This document shows, piece after piece, positions 1 to 6,337 of a stretch of DNA of 8,051 nucleotides (the stretch's first letter is position 1; each line of letters opens with the position of its first letter). Location of the stretch: the NCBI GenBank assembly GCA_964627045.1, contig CAZVIK010000183.1, positions 1 to 8,051 on the forward strand. The letters are read 5' to 3'. The translations under genes were made by a program, and so were the position numbers. Source of the DNA: CAZVIK01 sp964627045. GTDB lineage: Bacteria; Acidobacteriota; Terriglobia; Bryobacterales; Bryobacteraceae. The notes under the pieces were generated by a model. That model made no database searches, was not told where the DNA came from, and was given only the letters and a program-made list of their open reading frames with translations.

Positions 1-2
1 TA

Positions 3-1355
3 ACGCCAAGTATGGACGCGGGAGCACTGTTGTTTTCGGCGCTTTTGACCGCCGGCTGCGGAGTTCTGTTTGGGCTGGCTCCGGCGCTCGAGGCGACGAG
101 CGGGGATCTCTCGACTGCCCTGAAGCCCACTGAGAGTTTGCGGCTGCGGGCGCGCCGCTGGTTCAGTCTGCGGAACGTCCTGGTGGCGCAGCAGGTGGCG
201 GCATCGGTGGTCCTGTTGACGATCACGGGGTTCATTGTGTTCGGGTTCGGCGCAGTGGCGACGGGCGACCTGGGTTTCAACTACCGGAATCTCTACCTGT
301 TCAGCGCGGACCCGGTTCGCGACGGTTACGACGCCACGCGCGCGGCCGAGTACTTCAACCGCTTGCCGGCGCGACTGGAGCAGGTGCCTGGAGTAACGGC
401 GGTGAGCGTCGCGCAATCGCTGCCAGTGGCGTTTTCCGGGCTGGAATCCGTGGTGACAGGCAAAGTCGAGATGTTCGGCGGCCCGCGCTCGATTGGCACC
501 ATCCATAGCGACCGGGTGGGAGCCGGGTTCTTCGAGACTGTGGGTATGGAACCGATACGAGGCCGGACCTTTACGCGCCGCGACATCTCCGACGACGCGC
601 GCGTGATCATCGTCAATGAGACGATGGCGAAGAGGGCCTGGCCCGGGCAGGACCCGCTGGCGCAAACGCTGGAGTTCGACGAGCGGACCTACCAGGTGGT
701 GGGCGTGGTTCGGGACGTGCGCTCGCCGTTGCCGCTGGGGCCGGAGCAGCCCGCGGTGTATCTGCCGGTGACCCCCTCGGGGCTGGGAGCGGCGTCGCCT
801 CGCGGCACGATCGTGCTGGTGCGCGCGCAGCCGGGCTCTGACGCGATCGCCCGCCTGCGCGAGGAGTTCCGGGTTTTCGACAACAATGTGACGGTGTTCA
901 ACGTGCGGCGCATGGAGGACGTCGTCGGCGAGGTGTTCTTCGTGGTACGCATCATGACTTCGGCGTACGGAACCATGGGCGTGTTTGCCCTGGCGCTGGC
1001 GCTGGTGGGGTTGGCGGGCGTGACGGCCTACGCCGTGGCCAGGCGCGCGCGGGAGGTCGGGATCCGGGTCGCGCTGGGCGCGCAGCGGAAGGACATCCTG
1101 GCGCTGGTCATGCGGGAATCGATCGTGATCGTCGCCATCGGCGCGGCGGCGGGAACAGCCGTGGCTCTGGCCGCCGTGCGCGTGCTGAGTTTCGTGTTCA
1201 ACGCCATAGCGGAGACGACGCGATTGAGTGTGTCCGACCCACGCCTGATCCTGGGCGCGCCCACCCTGCTGACGGCGCTCGCGCTGGTCGCCTGCTACAT
1301 TCCGGCGCGGAAGTCGGCGCGCCGCGATCCGGCCGCCGTGTTGCGGGCGGAGTAG
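3..1355 (+). CDS. ADOP/MacB-type ABC transporter permease, C-terminal part (5' truncated)
   Basis: This is the C-terminal part of an inner-membrane FtsX/MacB-type permease. The reading frame is open to the left edge with no stop, and the first Met (base 12) lies inside a membrane segment, so the true start is outside the window. Counting from that Met, I see a membrane segment at about 5-25 followed by APALEATSGDL, typical of the end of a first FtsX domain. A second membrane segment lies at about 57-80, then a MacB-like periplasmic domain (about 95-300, with VGAGFFETVGMEPIRGR and VNETMAKRAWPG). Three C-terminal segments follow at about 320-342, 370-390 and 415-430, ending in YIPARKSARRDPAAVLRAE. 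Two FtsX halves match the acidobacterial duplicated orphan permease (ADOP) family, whose members are usually about 800 residues, so roughly half is missing. Substrate is unknown. No ATPase gene is visible beside it, as is common for this family. Confidence 0.88.
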   Translation, partial: TPSMDAGALLFSALLTAGCGVLFGLAPALEATSGDLSTALKPTESLRLRARRWFSLRNVLVAQQVAASVVLLTITGFIVFGFGAVATGDLGFNYRNLYLFSADPVRDGYDATRAAEYFNRLPARLEQVPGVTAVSVAQSLPVAFSGLESVVTGKVEMFGGPRSIGTIHSDRVGAGFFETVGMEPIRGRTFTRRDISDDARVIIVNETMAKRAWPGQDPLAQTLEFDERTYQVVGVVRDVRSPLPLGPEQPAVYLPVTPSGLGAASPRGTIVLVRAQPGSDAIARLREEFRVFDNNVTVFNVRRMEDVVGEVFFVVRIMTSAYGTMGVFALALALVGLAGVTAYAVARRAREVGIRVALGAQRKDILALVMRESIVIVAIGAAAGTAVALAAVRVLSFVFNAIAETTRLSVSDPRLILGAPTLLTALALVACYIPARKSARRDPAAVLRAE

Positions 1356-1385
1356 CCGCGGCGGTCACGCCCGTCCGCGGTTCGG

Positions 1386-1391
1386 TACAAT
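1386..1391 (+). promoter_or_regulatory. Putative -10 element upstream of the foldase-aroC-def-fmt-argJ cluster
   Basis: TACAAT sits in the context GGTACAATAC, 14 bases before the ATG at 1406 and in the 50-base gap after the permease gene. It matches TATAAT at 5 of 6 positions. No good -35 hexamer stands at a 16-18 base spacing. The same ten bases recur inside fmt, and a one-base variant lies in the right-hand divergent spacer. A start about 7 bases downstream would leave a leader of 8 bases or less, and no Shine-Dalgarno sequence precedes the ATG. Promoter function is inferred. Confidence 0.5.
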
Positions 1392-1405
1392 ACACTATTC
1401 ACGCC

Positions 1406-2443
1406 ATGCACAAAAAATGGATGGTCCTCGGGGCCGTGATGGCGGCCCTCGTCACGCTTTCCGCGTGCCGGAAAGCGCCGCCGGCCAACGTGGCAGCGTC
1501 GGTGAACAACCGCGTCATCACGTTTGCAGAGCTGGAAAAGCACTATGCCACGCAGTTTCCTGGCGATCCGTCGGCGCGGGAGAGCGGCGGCGATATGGCC
1601 GAGATCCAGAAGATCGAGATTCTGCGCAGCCTGATCGATAACGAGATCATGCTCCAGCGGGCCGAGAAACTGGGTCTCATGGCGACCGCTTCGGACGTGG
1701 ACGCGAAGTTCAACGAACTCAAGGCGCCCTATACACAGGAAGAGTTCCAGAAGCAGCTGGCCGATCGCAAAATGACTCAGGAGGAACTCAAGGCGCAACT
1801 GCGCCGCGACCTGAGCGTCCAGAAGCTGTTCAACCGTGAGATCACCTCGCGAATCAGCATCAGCGACAAGGACGTTGCCGATTTCTACAGCGCCAACCGC
1901 GACGGTTTCAATCTGGCCGAGCCGCAGGTGCACCTGGCGCAGATCCTGGTGACGCCGCATCCCGATCCCAACGTCCGCAACCTTCGCAACGACAAGGCGC
2001 AGAACGAGGAGCAGGCGCGGAAGAAGATTCAGATGATCGAGACGCGGTTGAAGTCCGGCGAGGACTTCGCGATGGTGGCGCAGAACTACTCGGAAGACCC
2101 GGAAACCGGGCCGAATGGCGGGGACCTCGGGTTCATCCCGGAGTCCGCACTGGAGAAGGCCAACGTCGAACTACGGAAGATCGTCATGCAGCTTCCGCCG
2201 GGGAGGATCTCTCAGATCATCCGGACGGCCGAGGGATACCGCATCCTGAGAGTGATTTCCAAGGAGCCCGCCGGTCAGCGCGATTTGAACGATCCGCGCG
2301 TGCAGCAGACGATCCGGGAAACGCTTCTCAACCGCAAGGACACGCTGCTCAAGGCAGCCTACTACGAGACCGCACGCAACGAAGCGAAGGTGTCCAACTA
2401 CTTGGCGTCCTCCATTCTGGAGCGGTCCAAAGCGGGGAAGTAG
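1406..2443 (+). CDS. Parvulin-type peptidyl-prolyl cis-trans isomerase lipoprotein (SurA/PrsA-like)
   Basis: Predicted envelope foldase that isomerises prolyl bonds and chaperones exported proteins. The 345-residue product starts with a lipoprotein signal: two lysines, a hydrophobic stretch, then lipobox LSAC with the acylated Cys at residue 21. A helical SurA_N-like region (about 30-165) begins with the usual VNNRVITFAELEKHYA and carries many charged helices. The parvulin rotamase domain spans about 176-286, with HLAQILV at its start, YSEDPETGPNGGDLGFIP in the middle and EGYRILRVISKE at the end. Residue +2 after the Cys is Arg, not Asp; under the E. coli rule that would favour outer-membrane sorting, though the rule may not hold here. 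Only one rotamase domain is present, whereas SurA of E. coli has two, so it is closer to PrsA or single-domain PpiC proteins. It leads the cluster, with aroC starting 4 bases after its stop. No Shine-Dalgarno is visible before the ATG. Confidence 0.88.
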   Translation: MHKKWMVLGAVMAALVTLSACRKAPPANVAASVNNRVITFAELEKHYATQFPGDPSARESGGDMAEIQKIEILRSLIDNEIMLQRAEKLGLMATASDVDAKFNELKAPYTQEEFQKQLADRKMTQEELKAQLRRDLSVQKLFNREITSRISISDKDVADFYSANRDGFNLAEPQVHLAQILVTPHPDPNVRNLRNDKAQNEEQARKKIQMIETRLKSGEDFAMVAQNYSEDPETGPNGGDLGFIPESALEKANVELRKIVMQLPPGRISQIIRTAEGYRILRVISKEPAGQRDLNDPRVQQTIRETLLNRKDTLLKAAYYETARNEAKVSNYLASSILERSKAGK

Positions 2444-2447
2444 AACG

Positions 2448-3620
2448 ATGCTGCGATTTGAGACCGCCGGGGAATCCCACGGGCAGTGCCTGGTTGCAAC
2501 GTTGACCGGGCTGCCGGCGGGGATTCCGGTCTCCCTGGCTGCTGTCAACCGCGAGTTGTGGCGGCGGCAACAGGGTTACGGCCGCGGCGGACGCATGAAG
2601 ATCGAAACCGACGAGGCCAGCATCGTCTCCGGCGTGCGCCACTCGCGTACCACCGGCAGCCCGATTGCGTTGTTGATCCGGAACCGGGACTGGCAGAACT
2701 GGACCGAGGCGCTTCCCGTCGAGGACTTCGAGGGGGCCGAGTCGCGCAAGAGGCCGGTGACACGGCCGAGGCCTGGGCACGCGGACCTGGCGGGCGCACT
2801 GAAGTACGGCTTCCACGACGCCCGTTACATCCTGGAGCGCGCCAGCGCGCGGGAGACGGCGGCGCGCGTGGCGGCGGGGACCGTTGCGAAGGCGTTTCTC
2901 GGCGAGTTCGGGGTGCAGGTCCTCAGCCACGTCGTGGCGGTGGGGCCGGTCCGTCTGGAGCGGAAGGCGGCTTGGGAGGAACTGGTCGAGTTGAACCAGC
3001 GCCCGTCGGTGTTGCTCGGTTGCGTCGACGCCGCCGTCGAGGAGCGGATGAAGACGGTGGTCGATGAAATCTACCGGACCGGCGACACCGTGGGCGGCGT
3101 GTTCGAGGTTGTCGCGCGCGGCCTGCCCGTGGGCCTTGGCTCCCACATCAGTTGGGACACCCGCCTAGACGCGAGATTGGCCCAGGCGCTGGTGTCGATT
3201 CAGGCGGTGAAGGGAGTCGAGATCGGCGATGCGGCGGAGGCGGCGGCGAGCTACGGTTCCGCCGTGCAGGACGCCATCCACTATGACCGCGAGGCGGGGC
3301 GCTTTACTCGCGGCTCCAATCGCGCCGGCGGGATCGAAGGCGGCATGACCAACGGCGAGGACGTCGTCGTGCGAGGCTACCTCAAACCGATTTCCACACT
3401 GCGCCGCCCCCTGGAGTCGGCCGACCTGGTGACGCACGAGCCGTCGTCGGCCGCCTACGAGCGGAGCGACGTGTGCGTCGTACCGGCCGCGGCGGTGGTG
3501 GCCGAGGCGATGGTTGCGCTCGTGCTCGCCGGGGCGATGATCGAAAAGTTCGGCGGCGATTCGATCGCCGAGACCCGGCGCAACTACGAAGGGTACCTGG
3601 AACAGGTGCGGTGTTTCTAA
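2448..3620 (+). CDS. aroC: Chorismate synthase
   Basis: Catalyses the last shikimate step in the cytoplasm, converting 5-enolpyruvylshikimate-3-phosphate to chorismate with reduced FMN, for aromatic amino acids and other aromatics. The 390-residue protein is full length. All family signatures are present: TAGESHG at the N-terminus with His11, RGGRMKIETD and RTTGSPI, then RPGHADLAGALKYG with His111 (equivalent to the conserved His106 region in E. coli), ERASARETAARVAAGTVAK, GGIEGGMTNGE, and RSDVCVVPAAAVVAEAM with Arg339-Asp341 near the end. The long form with ERASARETAARV resembles the actinobacterial/Gram-positive-like subgroup more than the shorter enterobacterial one. The start at ATG 2448 is supported by the N-terminal MLRFETAGESHG and by a GGGGAAG stretch ending 7 bases upstream, which overlaps the end of the foldase gene. 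It overlaps def by one base. Confidence 0.97.
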   Translation: MLRFETAGESHGQCLVATLTGLPAGIPVSLAAVNRELWRRQQGYGRGGRMKIETDEASIVSGVRHSRTTGSPIALLIRNRDWQNWTEALPVEDFEGAESRKRPVTRPRPGHADLAGALKYGFHDARYILERASARETAARVAAGTVAKAFLGEFGVQVLSHVVAVGPVRLERKAAWEELVELNQRPSVLLGCVDAAVEERMKTVVDEIYRTGDTVGGVFEVVARGLPVGLGSHISWDTRLDARLAQALVSIQAVKGVEIGDAAEAAASYGSAVQDAIHYDREAGRFTRGSNRAGGIEGGMTNGEDVVVRGYLKPISTLRRPLESADLVTHEPSSAAYERSDVCVVPAAAVVAEAMVALVLAGAMIEKFGGDSIAETRRNYEGYLEQVRCF

Positions 3621-4138
3621 TGATCTATCCAATCGTCAAGTTCGGAAATCCGGTTCTCGACAAGAAAGCGGCCAAGGTCGAAGACTTCGATACGCCGGAG
3701 TTGCACAAGTTTATCGAGGATATGTTCGAGAGCATGTACGCGGCCAAGGGTGTGGGGCTGGCGGCGCCTCAGATCGGCTTTTCCCGAAGTATCGCGGTGA
3801 TCGACACGACCGGCAGCGACGAAGAACCGGCGCAGAAACTCGTGCTTATCAACCCGGAGATCATTGGGAGGGAAGGGAAGCAGGTCACCGAAGAGGGCTG
3901 CCTCAGCGTTCCCGGGTTCCGCGAACCGGTGCGGCGCGCCACGCGGGTTACCGTGCGGGCTCAGAACGTGAAGGGCGAAACGTTTGAAGTCACCGGCGAG
4001 GGGTTGTTGGCGCGCGCCTTCGAGCACGAGACCGATCACCTGAACGGGCGGCTCTACCTTTCGCACCTCAGCGCGCTGAAGCGCGACCTGATTAAGCGCC
4101 GGATCAAGAAGCTGCAAAAAGAAGGCGAGTGGGAGTAA
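3620..4138 (+). CDS. def: Peptide deformylase
   Basis: Removes the N-formyl group from nascent proteins at the ribosome exit, before methionine removal. The 172-residue length is typical. Motif 1 is GVGLAAPQIG (Gln51), motif 2 is EGCLSVPG (Cys94) and motif 3 is HETDHLNG (His136, Glu137, His140). These correspond to the Fe/Zn ligands and catalytic Glu of E. coli Def (Cys90, His132, Glu133, His136) with a constant offset of 4. Motif 3 has Thr at the variable position where a hydrophobic residue is more usual. The lysine/arginine-rich C-terminal tail is a normal type 1B-like feature. I chose the ATG at 3620, which overlaps the aroC stop as TAATG, over the longer in-frame start at 3473: the extension is low-complexity Arg/Gly sequence inside aroC, and MIYPIVKFGNPVL is a classical Def N-terminus. 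A weak AGGTG lies about 11 bases upstream. It pairs functionally with the next gene, fmt. Confidence 0.97.
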   Translation: MIYPIVKFGNPVLDKKAAKVEDFDTPELHKFIEDMFESMYAAKGVGLAAPQIGFSRSIAVIDTTGSDEEPAQKLVLINPEIIGREGKQVTEEGCLSVPGFREPVRRATRVTVRAQNVKGETFEVTGEGLLARAFEHETDHLNGRLYLSHLSALKRDLIKRRIKKLQKEGEWE

Positions 4139-4154
4139 TCTGCTCGCAAAGCCT

Positions 4155-5096
4155 ATGGACCTCGTGTTTCTGGGCACACCGGCCTTCGCCGTTCCCACAC
4201 TGGAGCGAATCCTCGATGCCGGGCACAAGGTTCTGGCCGTTTTCACACAGCCGGATCGGCCGCGCGGAAGGGGACAGGAGACAGCGGCGCCTCCCGTGAA
4301 ACAGGCGGCGTTGGCGCGCGGCGTAGAGGTTCGCCAGCCGGAGCGAATCCGGCGTCCGGAAATCGTCACCGAGTTGGCGCAGCTTCGCCCTCAAGCGATG
4401 GTTGTAGTGGGCTACGGGCAGATTATTCCGCAGAGCATCATCGACGTTCCGCCGCTCGGAATCATCAACGTTCATGCGTCGCTTCTGCCGAAGTATCGCG
4501 GGGCCGCGCCGGTGCAGTGGGCGGTGGTGCGGGGAGAAACCGTCACCGGCGTGACCACCATGCGCATCGACGCGGGTCTGGACACCGGAGACATGCTGCT
4601 TTGGCGGGAGACGCCTATCGCGCCCGAGGACGACGCCGTGACGCTGGCTGCACGCCTGGCGGTGATGGGTGCGGATCTCCTGATCGACACGCTGGAAGGG
4701 CTGCGAGACGGCGCCATCACCCCGGTGAAACAAGACCACGCTCTCGCGACGCTGGCTCCGATTCTCCGGAAGGAGGACGGCTGGATCGACTGGAGTCTGC
4801 CGGCCGGGCAGATCTGCAACCGCGTGCGGGGCCTGGTGCCGTGGCCGGGGGCCTATACGTCGTTTCGGGGACAGCGGCTGCACATTTGGAAAGCGCGTCC
4901 CGCCGTTGGTTCGTCCGCCGCGTCTCCGGGAACCGTGGCCGGCGCCGGTCGGGGTCTGGCTGCCGCTTGCGGGCGGGGTACAATACTAGAGTTGTTGGAA
5001 GTGCAGTTGGAGGGCCGCAAACGGATGTCGGCCGAGGCCTTCCGGAACGGGACGCACGTGCAATCGGGAGAGTCCTTGGGGGACGCACTTAAGTGA
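4155..5096 (+). CDS. fmt: Methionyl-tRNA formyltransferase
   Basis: Transfers a formyl group from 10-formyltetrahydrofolate to initiator Met-tRNA, enabling bacterial translation initiation. The 313-residue product has the Rossmann-like formyltransferase domain (about 1-185) beginning MDLVFLGTPAFAVPTLE, with the folate-binding signature SLLPKYRGAAP at 109-119. The catalytic triad is Asn105, His107 and Asp143 in GLDTGD, offset by one from E. coli Asn106/His108/Asp144. The C-terminal tRNA-binding domain (about 205-313) has WIDWSLPAGQICNRVRGL and ends with KRMSAEAFRNG. It follows def by 16 bases, the classical def-fmt pairing. In many bacteria rsmB (sun) comes next, but here it is argJ. The last codons contain a promoter-like GGTACAATACTA, which supplies the only in-frame ATA and the only CTA codon of this gene. 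The stop overlaps the argJ start by 4 bases. No clear Shine-Dalgarno precedes the ATG. Confidence 0.97.
   Translation: MDLVFLGTPAFAVPTLERILDAGHKVLAVFTQPDRPRGRGQETAAPPVKQAALARGVEVRQPERIRRPEIVTELAQLRPQAMVVVGYGQIIPQSIIDVPPLGIINVHASLLPKYRGAAPVQWAVVRGETVTGVTTMRIDAGLDTGDMLLWRETPIAPEDDAVTLAARLAVMGADLLIDTLEGLRDGAITPVKQDHALATLAPILRKEDGWIDWSLPAGQICNRVRGLVPWPGAYTSFRGQRLHIWKARPAVGSSAASPGTVAGAGRGLAAACGRGTILELLEVQLEGRKRMSAEAFRNGTHVQSGESLGDALK
4979..4984 (+). promoter_or_regulatory. Putative internal -10 element for argJ inside fmt
   Basis: TACAAT within GGTACAATACTAGA, about 110 bases before the argJ start. The ten bases GGTACAATAC are identical to those in front of the foldase gene. Here they are read in-frame as Gly-Thr-Ile-Leu using ATA and CTA, each occurring only once in fmt, which suggests selection for the DNA sequence. 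No strong -35 stands at 16-18 bases. A transcript from here would include the last third of the fmt C-terminal domain as leader. Function is inferred. Confidence 0.4.
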
Positions 5097-6271
5097 GACT
5101 GCCGCTCGGCTATCGGTTTGCATCGGCATACGCGGGGATTCGGAAAGACAAGCGGGATGATGTCGCGCTGATCGTGTCCGATGTGCCGGCGGCCGCCGCC
5201 GGTGTGTTCACCAGGAACCTGGTCCAGGCGGCCCCGGTGCGCCTTTCGCGCAAACACCTGGAATCCAGCGCGGGCAAGGCACGGGCGATCTTGGTCAACG
5301 CGGGCAATGCCAACTGCGCGACGCGGACCGGGATGCGCGTCGCCACCGAATGCTGCCGGCAGACTGCCCTCCGGCTGAAAGTCCCCATGAACCAGGTGCT
5401 GCCGGCCTCCACCGGCGTGATCGGCGTGGAATTGGATCCCAAACTGATCACGCGGGCGTTGCCCGGCTTGGTTCGCGGGTTGGATGCCGCCAAGTTCCAC
5501 GACGCCTCGCGCGCCATCATGACCACGGACCGGATTCCCAAGGTGGCGTTCGGCGAGTTTCCACTGCGGCGCGGCCTGGTGCGGATTGCGGGCATGACCA
5601 AGGGCTCGGGGATGATTCACCCGAACATGGCGACCACGCTGTGCTTCGTGATGACCGACGCCGCAATCCATCCTTCCCGGTTGCGCAAGTCGCTGTCCGT
5701 CGGATTGGAGCGCAGCTTCCACCGGATCAGCGTGGATGGCGACACCTCGACCAACGACACGCTCCTCTTGCTGGCCAACGGCGCCAGCGGCCAGAAGCTC
5801 AACACCAAAGAGCAGCTGGTTTTCGACGAGGTGTTGTGTTGGGTGCTCCAGGACCTGGCCGAAATGATCGCCCGGGACGGCGAAGGCGCCCGGAAGAAGA
5901 TCACCATTCACGTCCGGGGGGCCAGGACCAATGACGAGGCGGCGCAGATCGCGCGCGCCATCGCCAACTCGCCGCTGGTGAAGACCGCCATCGCCGGCTC
6001 GGATCCGAACTGGGGGCGCATCCTATCGGCGGCGGGCAACTCCGGCGCTTCGTTCGATCCCTCCAAGGTGGACATCTTCCTCCAGGGCGAACAGGTCTGT
6101 GCCGGCGGCCTGGCGGCGGACTTCGACGAGTCGGAGATGAAGCACAGTCTGGAATCGCCGGACTGCATCATCCGCTTCTACATCCGGGGCCGGGGAACGG
6201 GGCAAACCTGTTTCTGGTCCTGCGACCTCACCGAAGGGTACATCAAGATCAACGCCAGTTATCGCACCTGA
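5093..6271 (+). CDS. argJ: Bifunctional glutamate N-acetyltransferase / ornithine acetyltransferase
   Basis: Moves the acetyl group from N-acetylornithine to glutamate in the cyclic arginine pathway, and in bifunctional members also acetylates glutamate from acetyl-CoA. The 392-residue precursor is full length and normally self-cleaves between Ala and Thr into alpha and beta chains. The cleavage site is visible as KGSGMIHPNMATTLCF, with Ala180 and the nucleophile Thr181; the following residue is Thr182, where Met is commoner. Other signatures are ALIVSDVPAAAAGVFTRN near the start, NAGNANC, TTDRIPK, SVDGDTSTNDT, GSDPNWGRI and the terminal LTEGYIKINASYRT. The start is GTG, overlapping the fmt stop as GTGA, with a GGGGG stretch about 12 bases upstream; no better in-frame ATG precedes GYRFASAYAGI. 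Whether it is truly bifunctional or mono-functional (ornithine-only) cannot be decided from sequence alone. It closes the cluster and may also be served by the internal promoter in fmt. Confidence 0.96.
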   Translation: MRLPLGYRFASAYAGIRKDKRDDVALIVSDVPAAAAGVFTRNLVQAAPVRLSRKHLESSAGKARAILVNAGNANCATRTGMRVATECCRQTALRLKVPMNQVLPASTGVIGVELDPKLITRALPGLVRGLDAAKFHDASRAIMTTDRIPKVAFGEFPLRRGLVRIAGMTKGSGMIHPNMATTLCFVMTDAAIHPSRLRKSLSVGLERSFHRISVDGDTSTNDTLLLLANGASGQKLNTKEQLVFDEVLCWVLQDLAEMIARDGEGARKKITIHVRGARTNDEAAQIARAIANSPLVKTAIAGSDPNWGRILSAAGNSGASFDPSKVDIFLQGEQVCAGGLAADFDESEMKHSLESPDCIIRFYIRGRGTGQTCFWSCDLTEGYIKINASYRT

Positions 6272-6287
6272 GCGGCCCTCCAAGCCG

Positions 6288-6332
6288 GCAGGGCGGACGC
6301 GCGGGAGACTGGCCGGAACTGTGCCGCCCTGC
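6288..6332. terminator. Inverted repeat between convergent genes, possible bidirectional terminator
   Basis: GCAGGGCGG (6288-6296) and CCGCCCTGC (6324-6332) form a perfect 9-base-pair, GC-rich stem around a 27-base loop. It fills most of the 66-base spacer between the argJ stop and the stop of the minus-strand propeller gene. No T-tract follows on either strand and the loop is long, so it is not a canonical intrinsic terminator. Its position between converging genes is the main support. Confidence 0.35.
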
Positions 6333-6337
6333 GCCTA

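Noticed and set aside
1295..1960. Minus-strand frame of 221 codons across the permease end and the foldase gene
   Set aside because: It is antisense to well-supported coding sequence, spans a promoter-like gap and has no recognisable domain or start context.
2349..3146. Minus-strand frame of 265 codons opposite aroC
   Set aside because: aroC has every family signature on the plus strand; this is a mirror frame with low-complexity His/Arg/Pro content.
3473..3619. Longer N-terminus for peptide deformylase
   Set aside because: The extra 49 residues are Arg/Gly-rich sequence within aroC and precede a classical Def start; the TAATG overlap at 3620 is the natural start.
4853..5911. Long open frame on the minus strand (352 codons) across fmt and argJ
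   Set aside because: It lies antisense to two genes with full catalytic motifs; its His/Gly/Arg-rich composition without recognisable domains is what GC-rich codon bias produces on the opposite strand.
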